This document shows, in pieces, positions 25,906 through 33,589 of a stretch of 64,000 nt of DNA (position 1 is its first letter; every line of letters begins with the position of its first letter). The position numbers and the translations under genes were made by a program. Below the pieces are notes generated by a model. It saw only the letters and a list, made by a program, of their open reading frames with translations. It was not told the DNA's origin and did not search any database. The DNA comes from Caproiciproducens galactitolivorans. Lineage in GTDB: Bacteria > Bacillota > Clostridia > Oscillospirales > Acutalibacteraceae. The DNA lies in contig NZ_JAPOHA010000003.1 in NCBI RefSeq assembly GCF_026672255.1, positions 62,001 through 126,000 of the forward strand. The letters are read 5' to 3'.

Positions 25906-26448
25906 ATGCGGGTAAAAGTAAATAAAAAAATCGTATTGCTGGCTGCAATGATTGTTTTGGCCTGTTTCTATGGATTCAGGGCTTATCCCCGGAGCATTCA
26001 TGCGTTTATCGACTTGGATAATATCGAGAGCATGGGGATTCTATATCGAAATTATAACGCGAAATCTTCCGATGAAAAACAATATATAATCAATGATAGG
26101 CATGAAATAGAAAAAGTGATCGAAATACTGAACCGATATCAGTATTCGAAGAAGCTGATTCAGCCGGACAGTGTAAAATCATATGCGGGCGATTCCGTTT
26201 TCATTGACATCCATTTTTGGGGAGCAGGGAAGGTTAAAAAGTGCAGCCTGGCGTATGCGTATGGGGCTGCACAAGAGGTTAATTTATCTGAAAAACATTC
26301 CGCTCAGTATCATGTGGGCTTCTTCAACAAAGATGCGGATGCGCTGTTTCAGGAAATATACAGCTATACCCGGTCGCTTCCATCAAAAACGAGTTTGAAA
26401 AATAATTTTTCTGAGATGATATTTGCGATAGATAGTAATTGCACCTAA
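25906..26448 (+). CDS. Membrane-anchored extracytoplasmic protein, unknown function (paralogue A)
   Basis: A 180-residue protein with an N-terminal hydrophobic anchor (about residues 8-25) and no lipobox. The exported domain includes EIEKVIEILNRYQYSKKLIQPDSV near residue 66, which parallels EIQKLIDFLNAYPCGRMIRNPLGV in the next gene; both are followed by a similar strand pattern and end in a helix (ALFQEIYSY here, QFYNRLSSMF there). The two therefore look like diverged products of a tandem duplication. No catalytic motif is seen. GGAGGGGTGG precedes the start. Confidence 0.7.
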   Translation: MRVKVNKKIVLLAAMIVLACFYGFRAYPRSIHAFIDLDNIESMGILYRNYNAKSSDEKQYIINDRHEIEKVIEILNRYQYSKKLIQPDSVKSYAGDSVFIDIHFWGAGKVKKCSLAYAYGAAQEVNLSEKHSAQYHVGFFNKDADALFQEIYSYTRSLPSKTSLKNNFSEMIFAIDSNCT

Positions 26449-26545
26449 ACCACCGGTAAATAAATTGTTGATAACGAAATATTTTAGACGCGAGTTCTTA
26501 TGAGGAAACCCAATTTCCCATAATGTATTTTTGGAGAATGTATTT

Positions 26546-27091
26546 ATGAAACGAGACTGGTTGAATTGGAAATGGATTACCGCGCTTGTGCTGTTGGTTC
26601 TTTCCGCTTACTGGCTTTATTTCACGCAGCCGGTGCAGGCAAAAGAAGCTCTGAATGGCAAACCGGTTGCACAGATCGTGTTAACACGTACCGTAAGCAC
26701 ACCGGGGGCGAATGGCGGGAGCGTTTTTACATCGGTATATACCGACAATCCGACCGAAATACAAAAATTGATTGATTTTCTCAATGCGTATCCCTGTGGC
26801 AGAATGATCCGAAATCCGCTCGGTGTCTCATCCTTTGCCTATCAGAAAACAACGACCTATTCTGTTTCGCTGGATTATAAAAACGGGAAAGGCGTTTTCA
26901 AAAGATTATCTTATGAGGTGTATCCGGAAGGGCGAGTAAATGTAACCGGGTGGAAAAAAGATTGGAATCAATCGTCCGTCCTTTGCCGTGTGGGAAGGAT
27001 CGGAAGCCAAAAGACGATCCAGTTTTACAACCGGCTTTCCAGTATGTTTGAAGAAAAATTAAAAGATACAGTCTGGCAGAAGGCAGAGTAA
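26546..27091 (+). CDS. Membrane-anchored extracytoplasmic protein, unknown function (paralogue B)
   Basis: About 181 residues with an N-terminal anchor helix (about 8-24, LVLLVLSAYWLYF). The exported part resembles that of the preceding gene: a regulatory-looking beta start (AQIVLTRTVST), then the helix EIQKLIDFLNAYPCG near residue 70, several strands, and a closing helix (FYNRLSSMFEEKL). I start it at ATG 26546, nine bases after GGAG; a TTG five codons upstream overlaps that site. The pair is encoded 97 bp apart. Function unknown; possibly ligand-sensing or structural at the envelope. Confidence 0.7.
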   Translation: MKRDWLNWKWITALVLLVLSAYWLYFTQPVQAKEALNGKPVAQIVLTRTVSTPGANGGSVFTSVYTDNPTEIQKLIDFLNAYPCGRMIRNPLGVSSFAYQKTTTYSVSLDYKNGKGVFKRLSYEVYPEGRVNVTGWKKDWNQSSVLCRVGRIGSQKTIQFYNRLSSMFEEKLKDTVWQKAE

Positions 27092-27152
27092 ATCAAAGAT
27101 GTTCCTCCCGTTGGCTTATCAATAGCATTCGTAAGGACAAATAGCAAAAAAA

Positions 27153-27178
27153 ACGCCGCCTGTGAAAACAGGCGGCGT
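27153..27178 (-). terminator. Terminator of the lytic transglycosylase gene
   Basis: Read on the minus strand, ACGCCGCCTGT pairs with ACAGGCGGCGT around a four-base loop and ends in a run of T. Confidence 0.9.
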
Positions 27179-27181
27179 AAA

Positions 27182-27931
27182 TTATATCATAAATAGAGAG
27201 CTTCCCGAATCCGGCGAGGATAAATCGGAAATGCTGGCGGCGGAAGCCATCGACTGCGTGGCGTTCATCTGCATCTGCGCGGTGAAAAGCTGCAAAAACA
27301 GCAGATAATCGTCATACGTAAAGGTTGCGCCGTTCGTACCCTGCGTGCCGGAAGAAGCGCCTGCGGTAACGGGATAGTAGCGCATCAGCATACTGAGGGC
27401 GGACAGGGAATTCATTGTTCCGGCAGAATTGAATCCGGTCGCGGAGTAGGTGGGGGAATAACCCATTAGCGAACTCAACGAGGACAGAGAATCCGATTGG
27501 TCGGAATTGTCGGCTGCGGAAATATCCTCACCGGCGTAGTCCAGCACCTTTTTAACATAGGCCTGTGTTTCCTTAAAAGGGGGAATGCCGCCGTATTTCG
27601 CCACGTTGCCGCTGCCCGCGTTGTAGGCGGCGAGCGCAAGCTTCGCGTCCCCGTTGTAGCGGGAAAGCATGTCGCTCAGGTATTTTGCCCCGCCCATGAT
27701 ATTCTGCTCGGCGTCCAGCGGATTTTCCACGCCGAGGGACCTGGCGGTTCCCGGCATCAGCTGCATGACGCCCTGCGCGCCGCAGCGCGAAACCGCGTCG
27801 GCGTCAAACCCGGATTCGGCTTTTGCCACCGCTTTCAGCAGGTTTACCGGAACATTATATTTTTCAGCGGCCGTCTCAAAAATCGGTTCCATACTTCCGC
27901 TGTCCAGTTTCTTATTATCAATCTTTTTCAC
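27182..27931 (-). CDS. SLT-family lytic transglycosylase
   Basis: Cleaves peptidoglycan between MurNAc and GlcNAc with formation of an anhydro end. The 249-residue protein has the SLT domain at about residues 15-120, with the catalytic glutamate in AKAESGF (Glu39), then GAQGVMQLMPGTA and ALAAYNAGSGNV. The rest is a Ser/Thr/Met-rich tail. No signal peptide is seen. The GTG start at 27931 has no ribosome binding site, and the frame stays open for about 60 codons upstream with plausible protein sequence (about 50 residues before the start) but no ATG, GTG or TTG, so the real N-terminus may be longer or use an unusual start. Confidence 0.86.
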   Translation of the reverse strand: MKKIDNKKLDSGSMEPIFETAAEKYNVPVNLLKAVAKAESGFDADAVSRCGAQGVMQLMPGTARSLGVENPLDAEQNIMGGAKYLSDMLSRYNGDAKLALAAYNAGSGNVAKYGGIPPFKETQAYVKKVLDYAGEDISAADNSDQSDSLSSLSSLMGYSPTYSATGFNSAGTMNSLSALSMLMRYYPVTAGASSGTQGTNGATFTYDDYLLFLQLFTAQMQMNATQSMASAASISDLSSPDSGSSLFMI

Positions 27932-28071
27932 CGCATTTTGCAGCAGGCCTGAAAAACGGCTTCCAGAGGTTTTTCCCGTGCCGGTGCCAAAACGGTTTAA
28001 AGCCTGTGTCTGACTGTAATAATTGGATTCAATACGATTATTCGTCTGAAACGCCCCCGTAAAAAGATTCC

Positions 28072-28099
28072 TGAATTATTGCATGGTTCTATCATAACG
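28072..28099 (+). promoter_or_regulatory. Possible sigma-G-type promoter of spoVAC-spoVAD
   Basis: TGAATT and CATAAC are about 15 bp apart, resembling the forespore sigma-G boxes (TGAATA and CATACTA), but the spacing is short and the -10 match partial. It is about 150 bp before spoVAC. Known biology of spoVA operons is the main reason to look here. Confidence 0.25.
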
Positions 28100-28250
28100 C
28101 ATTTCGACAAAAAATGGAAGATATTTTATGGAAAATCCATCAAAATATTCCGCAAAAATAGAATTTGTGACGATACCGCGTTTGATTTCCGCCAAATCGT
28201 ATATTTGCAGGCGGGATTGGCAAAATATTTTTTGTAAAGGAGGCTCTGAA

Positions 28251-28694
28251 ATGACAGTATCGAAGAGCGAATATAAAAAAATGGCGGACAAGGCTTCGCC
28301 CGGAACAACATATGGAAAGAACCTGTTTTTTGCCTTTTTGTTCGGCGGCGGCATTTGTGTGCTGGGGCAGGCGCTGATAAACCTGTTTATGCAGTCGGGC
28401 ATGGATATCAAAGAGGCGCGCGCATGGGTTTCCATCAGCTTAATCGCCCTAAGCGCGCTGTTAACCGCTTTAAAGATTTACGACAATATTGCAAAGATTG
28501 CCGGTGCGGGCACGCTGGTGCCGATTACCGGGTTTGCCAATTCCATTGTAGCGCCTGCCATGGAATTTAAGAGCGAGGGCTATGTGATCGGGATCGGCGG
28601 AAAAATGTTTGTCATCGCGGGGCCGGTTCTGGTCTACAGCACCTCCGCCGCCATTTTATACGGTCTGATCGTTTGGTTTTTCCATTTGTATTAA
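28251..28694 (+). CDS. spoVAC: Stage V sporulation protein AC
   Basis: Part of the SpoVA channel that moves dipicolinic acid (with calcium) into the forming spore and releases it at germination. The 147-residue protein has the SpoVAC/SpoVAEb fold with about four membrane helices; the conserved GAGTLVPITGFANSIVAPA segment (near residue 84) is diagnostic. The start is ATG 28251 with AAAGGAGG seven bases upstream; ATGs further up are not supported. spoVAD follows 12 bp later. No spoVAE gene follows in the window, although the trio usually occurs together. Confidence 0.95.
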   Translation: MTVSKSEYKKMADKASPGTTYGKNLFFAFLFGGGICVLGQALINLFMQSGMDIKEARAWVSISLIALSALLTALKIYDNIAKIAGAGTLVPITGFANSIVAPAMEFKSEGYVIGIGGKMFVIAGPVLVYSTSAAILYGLIVWFFHLY

Positions 28695-28706
28695 GGAGGA
28701 GTGGCG

Positions 28707-29726
28707 ATGCCTACCCGAATCGGAAAATATACGCTTGAATTGAATAGTAAGCCGACGATTCTCGGTTCCGCCGCCGTGGTCGGTAAAAAAGAGAGCGAGG
28801 GCCCGCTGGGGGAATATTTCGACCAGTGCCACAACGACACCACACTGGGGGAATCCAGCTGGGAAAAGGCGGAAAGCCGCCTGCAAAATGAAACCGTTCT
28901 GTTGGCGCTGGACAAGGCCGGTTTGAAAAATACGGATATCGACTGCATTTTCGCGGGGGATCTGCTCAATCAGTGCATTTCCTCGACTTTCGGCCTGCGG
29001 GGCCTGAATATCCCGTTCCTCGGCCAGTACGGCGCGTGCTCCACCATGGCGCAGACGCTCGGAATCGCCTCGGTATTCGCGGAATCCGGCGCGGCGCGGA
29101 CTGCCGTGGCGGTTACTTCCTCCCATTTCTGTTCGGCGGAAAGGCAGTTCCGTTTTCCTTTGGAATACGGCGGTCAGCGAGCGCCGACGGCGCAATGGAC
29201 GGCAACTGCTTCGGGGGCGATGGTGGTCGGTTCGCCCCGGGAAAAAAAAGAAGGCCAAATTACCGTGGAAGCGATTTCGTTCGGCCGGATAACGGATATG
29301 GGCATTAAGGACGCGGCAAATATGGGCGCGGCAATGGCGCCTTCGGCGGCGCAGACGCTGACGGACTATTTTCACGACACCGGAGACGGCCCTCAGGATT
29401 ACGATGTGATTTTAACAGGTGACCTCGGCATGATTGGCAGCGACCTGCTTCAGCAGATTCTGATGAAGGACAGCATCGATATCAGTGCGGTTCACAACGA
29501 CTGCGGCCTGATGCTTTACGACCGTAAAAAGCAGGATGTCCACGCGGGCGGTTCCGGCTGCGGGTGCTCGGGGGCGGTTCTGTGCTCCTATATCATGCAG
29601 CAGATGACCGCCGGAAAACTGCACAAGGTGCTGTTTTTGGGAACAGGCGCGCTGATGTCCCCGACTTCATCCCAGCAGGGCGAATCCATTCCCGGCGTAG
29701 CGCATCTCGTTTATTTAAAGGCCTAA
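28707..29726 (+). CDS. spoVAD: Stage V sporulation protein AD
   Basis: A thiolase-fold protein on the spore inner membrane that binds dipicolinic acid for the SpoVA channel. The 339-residue protein shows the family features: VVGKKESEGPLGEYFD near residue 24, SSHFCSAERQFRFPLEYG near 140, HNDCGLMLYD near 265 and HAGGSGCGCSGAVL near 278. The start is ATG 28707 after AAGGAGGA; a GTG two codons earlier overlaps the spacing region. Its stop codon coincides with the left end of a 157-bp palindromic element, and the expected spoVAE is not next. Confidence 0.95.
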   Translation: MPTRIGKYTLELNSKPTILGSAAVVGKKESEGPLGEYFDQCHNDTTLGESSWEKAESRLQNETVLLALDKAGLKNTDIDCIFAGDLLNQCISSTFGLRGLNIPFLGQYGACSTMAQTLGIASVFAESGAARTAVAVTSSHFCSAERQFRFPLEYGGQRAPTAQWTATASGAMVVGSPREKKEGQITVEAISFGRITDMGIKDAANMGAAMAPSAAQTLTDYFHDTGDGPQDYDVILTGDLGMIGSDLLQQILMKDSIDISAVHNDCGLMLYDRKKQDVHAGGSGCGCSGAVLCSYIMQQMTAGKLHKVLFLGTGALMSPTSSQQGESIPGVAHLVYLKA

Positions 29727-29882
29727 TACTGTTATCTCATTAAAAAACAGACATCTTTGCGGTTGATTTTCCGTCCTGCTGCGTCCTTGTCGTCGGCGGG
29801 CGTCAGCCCGCTTTCCTCCTCGTCCTTGCAGGGCGAAAAATCTCCTCGCAAATCTTGTCTCCCTTTTAATGGATAACAGTAT
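29726..29882. repeat. 157-bp imperfect palindromic element (MITE-like or structured RNA)
   Basis: The terminal 11 bases ATACTGTTATC (29726-29736) recur as GATAACAGTAT (29872-29882). The whole arms, about 55 bases each, are complementary with few mismatches: CATTAAAA/TTTTAATG, TTTGCG/CGCAAA, ATTTTTC-type and CCTGC/GCAGG blocks line up in order. The centre contains a further hairpin (GGCGGGC/GCCCGC). It codes for nothing visible. It begins on the last base of the spoVAD stop. It resembles short non-autonomous mobile or repeat elements, but I saw no second copy in the window and no clear target duplication. Confidence 0.75.
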
Positions 29883-29887
29883 AAGAA

Positions 29888-29910
29888 ATGGCTCCCTTTA
29901 CGGGAGCCAT
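29888..29910 (-). terminator. Terminator-like hairpin for the phosphohexomutase gene
   Basis: ATGGCTCCC pairs with GGGAGCCAT around a five-base loop, just after the stop of the leftward gene. The minus-strand tail is TTTCTTAT. It is separate from the palindrome at 29726-29882. Confidence 0.7.
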
Positions 29911-29916
29911 CGGATT

Positions 29917-31443
29917 TTATTCAGCGAGGAATTTCTCCAGGGGGGAAATATCCAGTCCGTTGCAGGTTTTTAAGAAGGCATACAGGTTTTCCGCAATCTG
30001 TTTTACGCCGCCTTTGGAATCGCTTTCGATGTTCAGCGGCATCAGCGGGTCGTGAACGCTTAACCGCAGGAGAAGCCAGCCGTTGCCAGCCATTTTGCCG
30101 AACGAAATGCGGATACCCTCGAAATTATCCGGCGCGATCTGCCAGCCGGGCTGTTTCTGCGCGTAGCTTTCCAGCTCGCGGATAATCCGCTCGCCGCATT
30201 CCCGGAAAGCTTCTTCCCGGATCGGGAAGCGAAGTTCCGTTGCTTCGGCCGGTTCCGCCAGAGGTTCCAGCAGGTCTTCCAGCGATTTTCCCTGCGCGCG
30301 GAGCTGCGCCGCTTTGATAATGATTTTTGTAACGAGGTATGCGCCGTCGTCCAGAAAATAATTTTCGCGCAGGGCGGCGTGGCCGGAGGTTTCAATTGCC
30401 AGCGGGCAACTTACGCCTTCCTGATTCAGCCTTACCGCTTCATTGATCACGTTTTTATAACCTCTTTTAAAGCGGCGGTGCTTTCCGCCCAGCGTTTTTT
30501 CAATATAATCGTGCAGGCCGCTGGACGTGATCGAGTCCGTTACAATGGTTCCGCCGGGGTTTCCCTCTAGCGCAATCGCGGAAGCGATGGCAACCAGGCG
30601 GTTGCGGTTGATTTCATCGCCCTTCGCGTCCACCGCGCCGCCACGGTCGACGTCCGTGTCGAAGATCACACCGAGGTCGGCTTTCGCGGCGACCGTCGCC
30701 GCGCAGACGGATTTCATCGCCGTTTCGTTTTCGGGGTTGGGAATATGGTTCGGGAAGCGGCCGTCCGGCTCCAGAAACTGGCTTCCGGTCGTGTCCGTGC
30801 CGAGCGGGGCGAGAACGTCGCTCGCGTAAAATCCACCCGCGCCGTTGCCCGCGTCAACCACGATTTTAAACCCTTTCAGCGGATGGTCGTAATCTGCGGA
30901 ATGTACGCCCCGCTTAATCAGTTCGCGCAGATGTGCGCTGTACTGCTCCATATAATTGACCGCTTTCATTTCGCCCTTGCCGGAAGCGGGCTTTTCCCCG
31001 TTCTGCGCGGACAGAAGGATGCGCTCGATGTCGGGGGCGTCCAACCCGCCGTTTCGAGTGAAAAATTTTAAGCCGTTCCGGTTGAACGGATGGTGGCTTG
31101 CCGTAATCTGAACCGCGCCGTCGCAGGCAAGGTCAACCGTCGTCATGAACATGGACGGGGTGGAAGCGAGCCCGCAGTCCAGAACGGAAACACCCGCCGC
31201 CGTCAGCGCGCGCGTCACAGCGGCCTGAATCCGGTCCGCGGTAATCCGGGAATCATGTCCAACGGCAACGGTCAATTGGGAGGAATCCTTTTTCACATTG
31301 CTGGAAAGCCAAAGCACAAAGGCCGATATGATTTTTTCGATGACTTCGTCAGTCAGGCTGATTTCTTCGCCCGGCACCCCGCCGCAGGCAACGCCCCGGA
31401 TATCCGTACCGCTTTTAAATTGTTTCCAATATGCCGTAAGCAT
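29917..31443 (-). CDS. Phosphoglucomutase/phosphomannomutase-family enzyme
   Basis: An alpha-D-phosphohexomutase that moves phosphate between C1 and C6 of a hexose, feeding cell-wall or glycolipid precursors. The 508-residue protein has four domains: the phosphoserine loop reads TASHHPFNRNG (Ser116; most relatives have TASHNP), the metal loop is DTDVDRGGAVD (near residue 265), the sugar loop is ETSGHAAL (near 350) and the C-terminal phosphate loop lies in RLSVHDPLMPLNIE. Substrate (glucose, mannose or glucosamine phosphate) cannot be decided; the length and the DTDVDR loop differ from GlmM. GGATAAA precedes the start weakly. It is a single-gene unit. Confidence 0.9.
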   Translation of the reverse strand: MLTAYWKQFKSGTDIRGVACGGVPGEEISLTDEVIEKIISAFVLWLSSNVKKDSSQLTVAVGHDSRITADRIQAAVTRALTAAGVSVLDCGLASTPSMFMTTVDLACDGAVQITASHHPFNRNGLKFFTRNGGLDAPDIERILLSAQNGEKPASGKGEMKAVNYMEQYSAHLRELIKRGVHSADYDHPLKGFKIVVDAGNGAGGFYASDVLAPLGTDTTGSQFLEPDGRFPNHIPNPENETAMKSVCAATVAAKADLGVIFDTDVDRGGAVDAKGDEINRNRLVAIASAIALEGNPGGTIVTDSITSSGLHDYIEKTLGGKHRRFKRGYKNVINEAVRLNQEGVSCPLAIETSGHAALRENYFLDDGAYLVTKIIIKAAQLRAQGKSLEDLLEPLAEPAEATELRFPIREEAFRECGERIIRELESYAQKQPGWQIAPDNFEGIRISFGKMAGNGWLLLRLSVHDPLMPLNIESDSKGGVKQIAENLYAFLKTCNGLDISPLEKFLAE

Positions 31444-31520
31444 GAATTTTATCCCCTTTTTTTACTTTTTCTTTATTATATAAGCTTATTATAAGCGAAC
31501 GGGGGGGATTTGTAAACGAG

Positions 31521-32201
31521 GTGTTTTGTATCAAACCGTTCCTGGCGATTCGAAATGTTTCAAAAATTTATAGCAGAGGAAACGGCGAAGTCCGCGCACT
31601 GGACGGCGTTTCCCTTTCCGTTCAGCCGGGCGAATTTTTAGCAATCGTCGGCCGTTCCGGCTCGGGAAAGTCCACCTTGATGAACATACTGGGATGCCTC
31701 GACACCCCCACCAACGGAGATTATTTTCTGGACGGCGAAAATGTAGCCGGGCTGAACGAAAAGAAACTGGCGGAAATCCGCAACCGGGAGCTGGGCTTTG
31801 TGTTTCAGGGATTTAACCTGATCAGCGGTATGGATGCGGTTGAAAATGTGGAGCTGCCGCTCCTTTACCGGGGAATTCCCGCGGCGCGGCGGCGCAGTCT
31901 GGCGCTGAACGCGCTTGACCGGGTTGGCCTTTCCGAGCGGGTTAACCACATGCCGGATGAGATGAGCGGCGGGCAGCAGCAAAGGGTGGCCATTGCGCGC
32001 GCCATCGCGGCAGAGCCACCCCTTATCCTTGCGGATGAGCCGACCGGAAATCTGGATTCAAAGTCCGGCGAAGCCATTATGCAGATCATCCATTCCCTTC
32101 ACAAGCAGGGAACGACGATCGTTTTGATAACCCATGACAATAAAATAGCCGCCTCTGCCGAACGTGTTGTTCAGATACAGGACGGGCGCATGGTACACTG
32201 A
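31521..32201 (+). CDS. ABC transporter ATP-binding protein (MacB/LolD/FtsE type)
   Basis: An ATPase subunit of 226 residues that would power a MacB/FtsX-like membrane permease. Visible are the Walker A motif GRSGSGKS (near residue 44), Q-loop FVFQGFNL, signature MSGGQQQR (near 148), Walker [14 protein letters not shown] and the H-loop ITHD. The Q-loop and length match the peptide/lipoprotein-export subfamily. No permease gene is adjacent: the next gene is a GNAT protein in the opposite direction. The start is GTG 31521, with a G-rich stretch 11 bases upstream. It may pair with a permease elsewhere. Confidence 0.9.
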   Translation: MFCIKPFLAIRNVSKIYSRGNGEVRALDGVSLSVQPGEFLAIVGRSGSGKSTLMNILGCLDTPTNGDYFLDGENVAGLNEKKLAEIRNRELGFVFQGFNLISGMDAVENVELPLLYRGIPAARRRSLALNALDRVGLSERVNHMPDEMSGGQQQRVAIARAIAAEPPLILADEPTGNLDSKSGEAIMQIIHSLHKQGTTIVLITHDNKIAASAERVVQIQDGRMVH

Positions 32202-32214
32202 ATTTCCGTATGTA

Positions 32215-32856
32215 TTAATCCTTGAATTTTTCATCCCGAATCGTGCTTTCAAACCGCGGGAGCAGTTCGCTGCAGTGCTTCAGGTGGGAAAAACAGAATT
32301 CATACATTTTGCTTATGGCATGAATCTGCGCGTCACGGCCGATTTCGGTGACATCCCCGAAAGGCTTAAAATACAGGTACATCGGGATGTTGCCGTCGTC
32401 CGTAGGCTGCAGATAGTGCGCGTGAAGCCGTTGCGCGCCCAGATTTTTATAAAATTTTATACGCCGTTTCTGGTTTTTCGCCAGAGCGGGATCGGTATTC
32501 GATACATGTTCAACGGAAAAGAGCAGGCCCTCATATGAATCGCGGTATTTCTCGCATATCGCCTGAATAAACCCGCTCCCATAGTTCAGGCACTGGAATT
32601 CCTTCCGGATTGCCAGATAATCGCCCCAAAGGAAATTGCCGTCCTCCACTTTATAAACCAGGGCGTAACCGACCACTTTATAGTCGGCAAGGCGCCGGTA
32701 CATCAGCAGCTTATATCTGCCCTTTTTCATCAACTCCAAAATTGTGTCGTACGTTAACAATTCACAGGGAGGAAACTGCTGTTTCATATCCTCGTAAATT
32801 GAGGCCAGATTTGAGGCGTTGCCCAGTACAATCGAGGCGCCCGTTCCGAAACTCAT
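32215..32856 (-). CDS. GNAT-family N-acetyltransferase-like protein
   Basis: A 213-residue protein with the GNAT fold: strand VVGYALVYKVEDGNFLWGDYLAI (near residue 65), an acyl-CoA-loop region at EFQCLNYGSGFIQAI, and the late strand-helix RIKFYKNLGAQRL (near 145). Acceptor unknown. I start it at ATG 32856 because AGGAG lies eight bases upstream; a longer form to 32913 has no ribosome binding site. It is convergent with the ABC ATPase and ends 13 bp from it, with no obvious terminator between. Confidence 0.82.
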   Translation of the reverse strand: MSFGTGASIVLGNASNLASIYEDMKQQFPPCELLTYDTILELMKKGRYKLLMYRRLADYKVVGYALVYKVEDGNFLWGDYLAIRKEFQCLNYGSGFIQAICEKYRDSYEGLLFSVEHVSNTDPALAKNQKRRIKFYKNLGAQRLHAHYLQPTDDGNIPMYLYFKPFGDVTEIGRDAQIHAISKMYEFCFSHLKHCSELLPRFESTIRDEKFKD

Positions 32857-33021
32857 TTTAAAATCTCCTATCTTTTTATATACTATAAGAATTATTATAC
32901 CATATTTGATCACGGTTCAGCAAGTCGGCGGAAGAAGGCGTTTTTTCGGGCCGTTTTACGCCTGCTTTTCCCGTCTTTCCAGCGAGAAATTTATCTTCCG
33001 AAAACAGCGGCGGAGAGATTA

Positions 33022-33049
33022 TTGACAAACAAAATCTGGATGTTATAAT
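33022..33049 (+). promoter_or_regulatory. Predicted sigma-A promoter for the gene at 33092
   Basis: Both boxes are consensus: TTGACA and TATAAT, 16 bp apart. The leader is about 35 bases and ends in AGGAGG. Confidence 0.78.
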
Positions 33050-33091
33050 GAGGAAAGAGTAAGTAAAATCGAATAGAGGAGGTAGATTCGT

Positions 33092-33346
33092 ATGATGCCA
33101 GCACTGCAGCTTCACGATGTAGATGTTCCCGCGTTTTTAAAGGTTCTTGACGAGTGTGAGGGCAATGTTTTCCTTGTAACGCGCGATGGGGACCACCTGA
33201 ATCTGAAAAGCAAGCTCTGCCAGCTCGTCGGACTGACACAGCTGATTGAGGGCGGAAAGATTGCGGAAGCCTATATTGTTTGTGAAAAGCCGGAAGATGA
33301 TTCAAGACTTTTCCGTTTCAACCTTTACGGGAAAGAAAACAAATAA
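33092..33346 (+). CDS. Small conserved-type protein of unknown function
   Basis: An 84-residue acidic soluble protein (MMPALQLHDVDVPAFLKVLDE...) with alternating strands and helices and no signal peptide. I do not know its role; similar small proteins in Clostridia are sometimes named after polyA polymerase without evidence. The perfect promoter, the AGGAGG ribosome binding site and the strong terminator behind it show that it is a real, probably well-expressed single gene. Residue pattern suggests a compact alpha/beta domain that could bind a partner protein. Confidence 0.8.
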   Translation: MMPALQLHDVDVPAFLKVLDECEGNVFLVTRDGDHLNLKSKLCQLVGLTQLIEGGKIAEAYIVCEKPEDDSRLFRFNLYGKENK

Positions 33347-33360
33347 AAGGAATGCAAAAT

Positions 33361-33523
33361 GCCGCCCGGATGGGCGGACGTCATAGAAAGTTACAAAAGC
33401 GCCATGGAACAGAATTGCTCCACGGCGCTTTTTTCGCAGGATGCCCCGTTGTCAGAAGTATGGGCGGTATCTTACCGCCCGTCGGCACACCGTTCTTAAG
33501 CCACTTTATGGGCGGATTTTTTT
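33361..33523 (+). repeat. Cluster of GGGCGG/CCGCCC inverted repeats
   Basis: Between two genes there are GCCGCCCggatGGGCGG (33361-33377), GGGCGGTAtctTACCGCCC (33462-33480) and GGGCGG followed by a T-run (33510-33523). The middle hairpin and a CCGCCC...GGGCGG-T-run pairing exclude each other, like an antiterminator and terminator. No gene overlaps the cluster. Confidence 0.45.
33396..33434 (+). terminator. Terminator of the gene at 33092
   Basis: AAGCGCCATGGA pairs with TCCACGGCGCTT around a ten-base loop and ends in TTTTTT. Confidence 0.88.
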
Positions 33524-33537
33524 ATTGATTCAGAGTC

Positions 33538-33566
33538 TTGAAAGATTTCCGGTATAATGTTATACT
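33538..33566 (+). promoter_or_regulatory. Predicted sigma-A promoter of the coiled-coil gene
   Basis: TTGAAA and TATACT are exactly 17 bp apart, giving a leader of about 17 bases before ATG 33590. Confidence 0.62.
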
Positions 33567-33589
33567 GCTAACACAAGGCGGTGTTAGCG

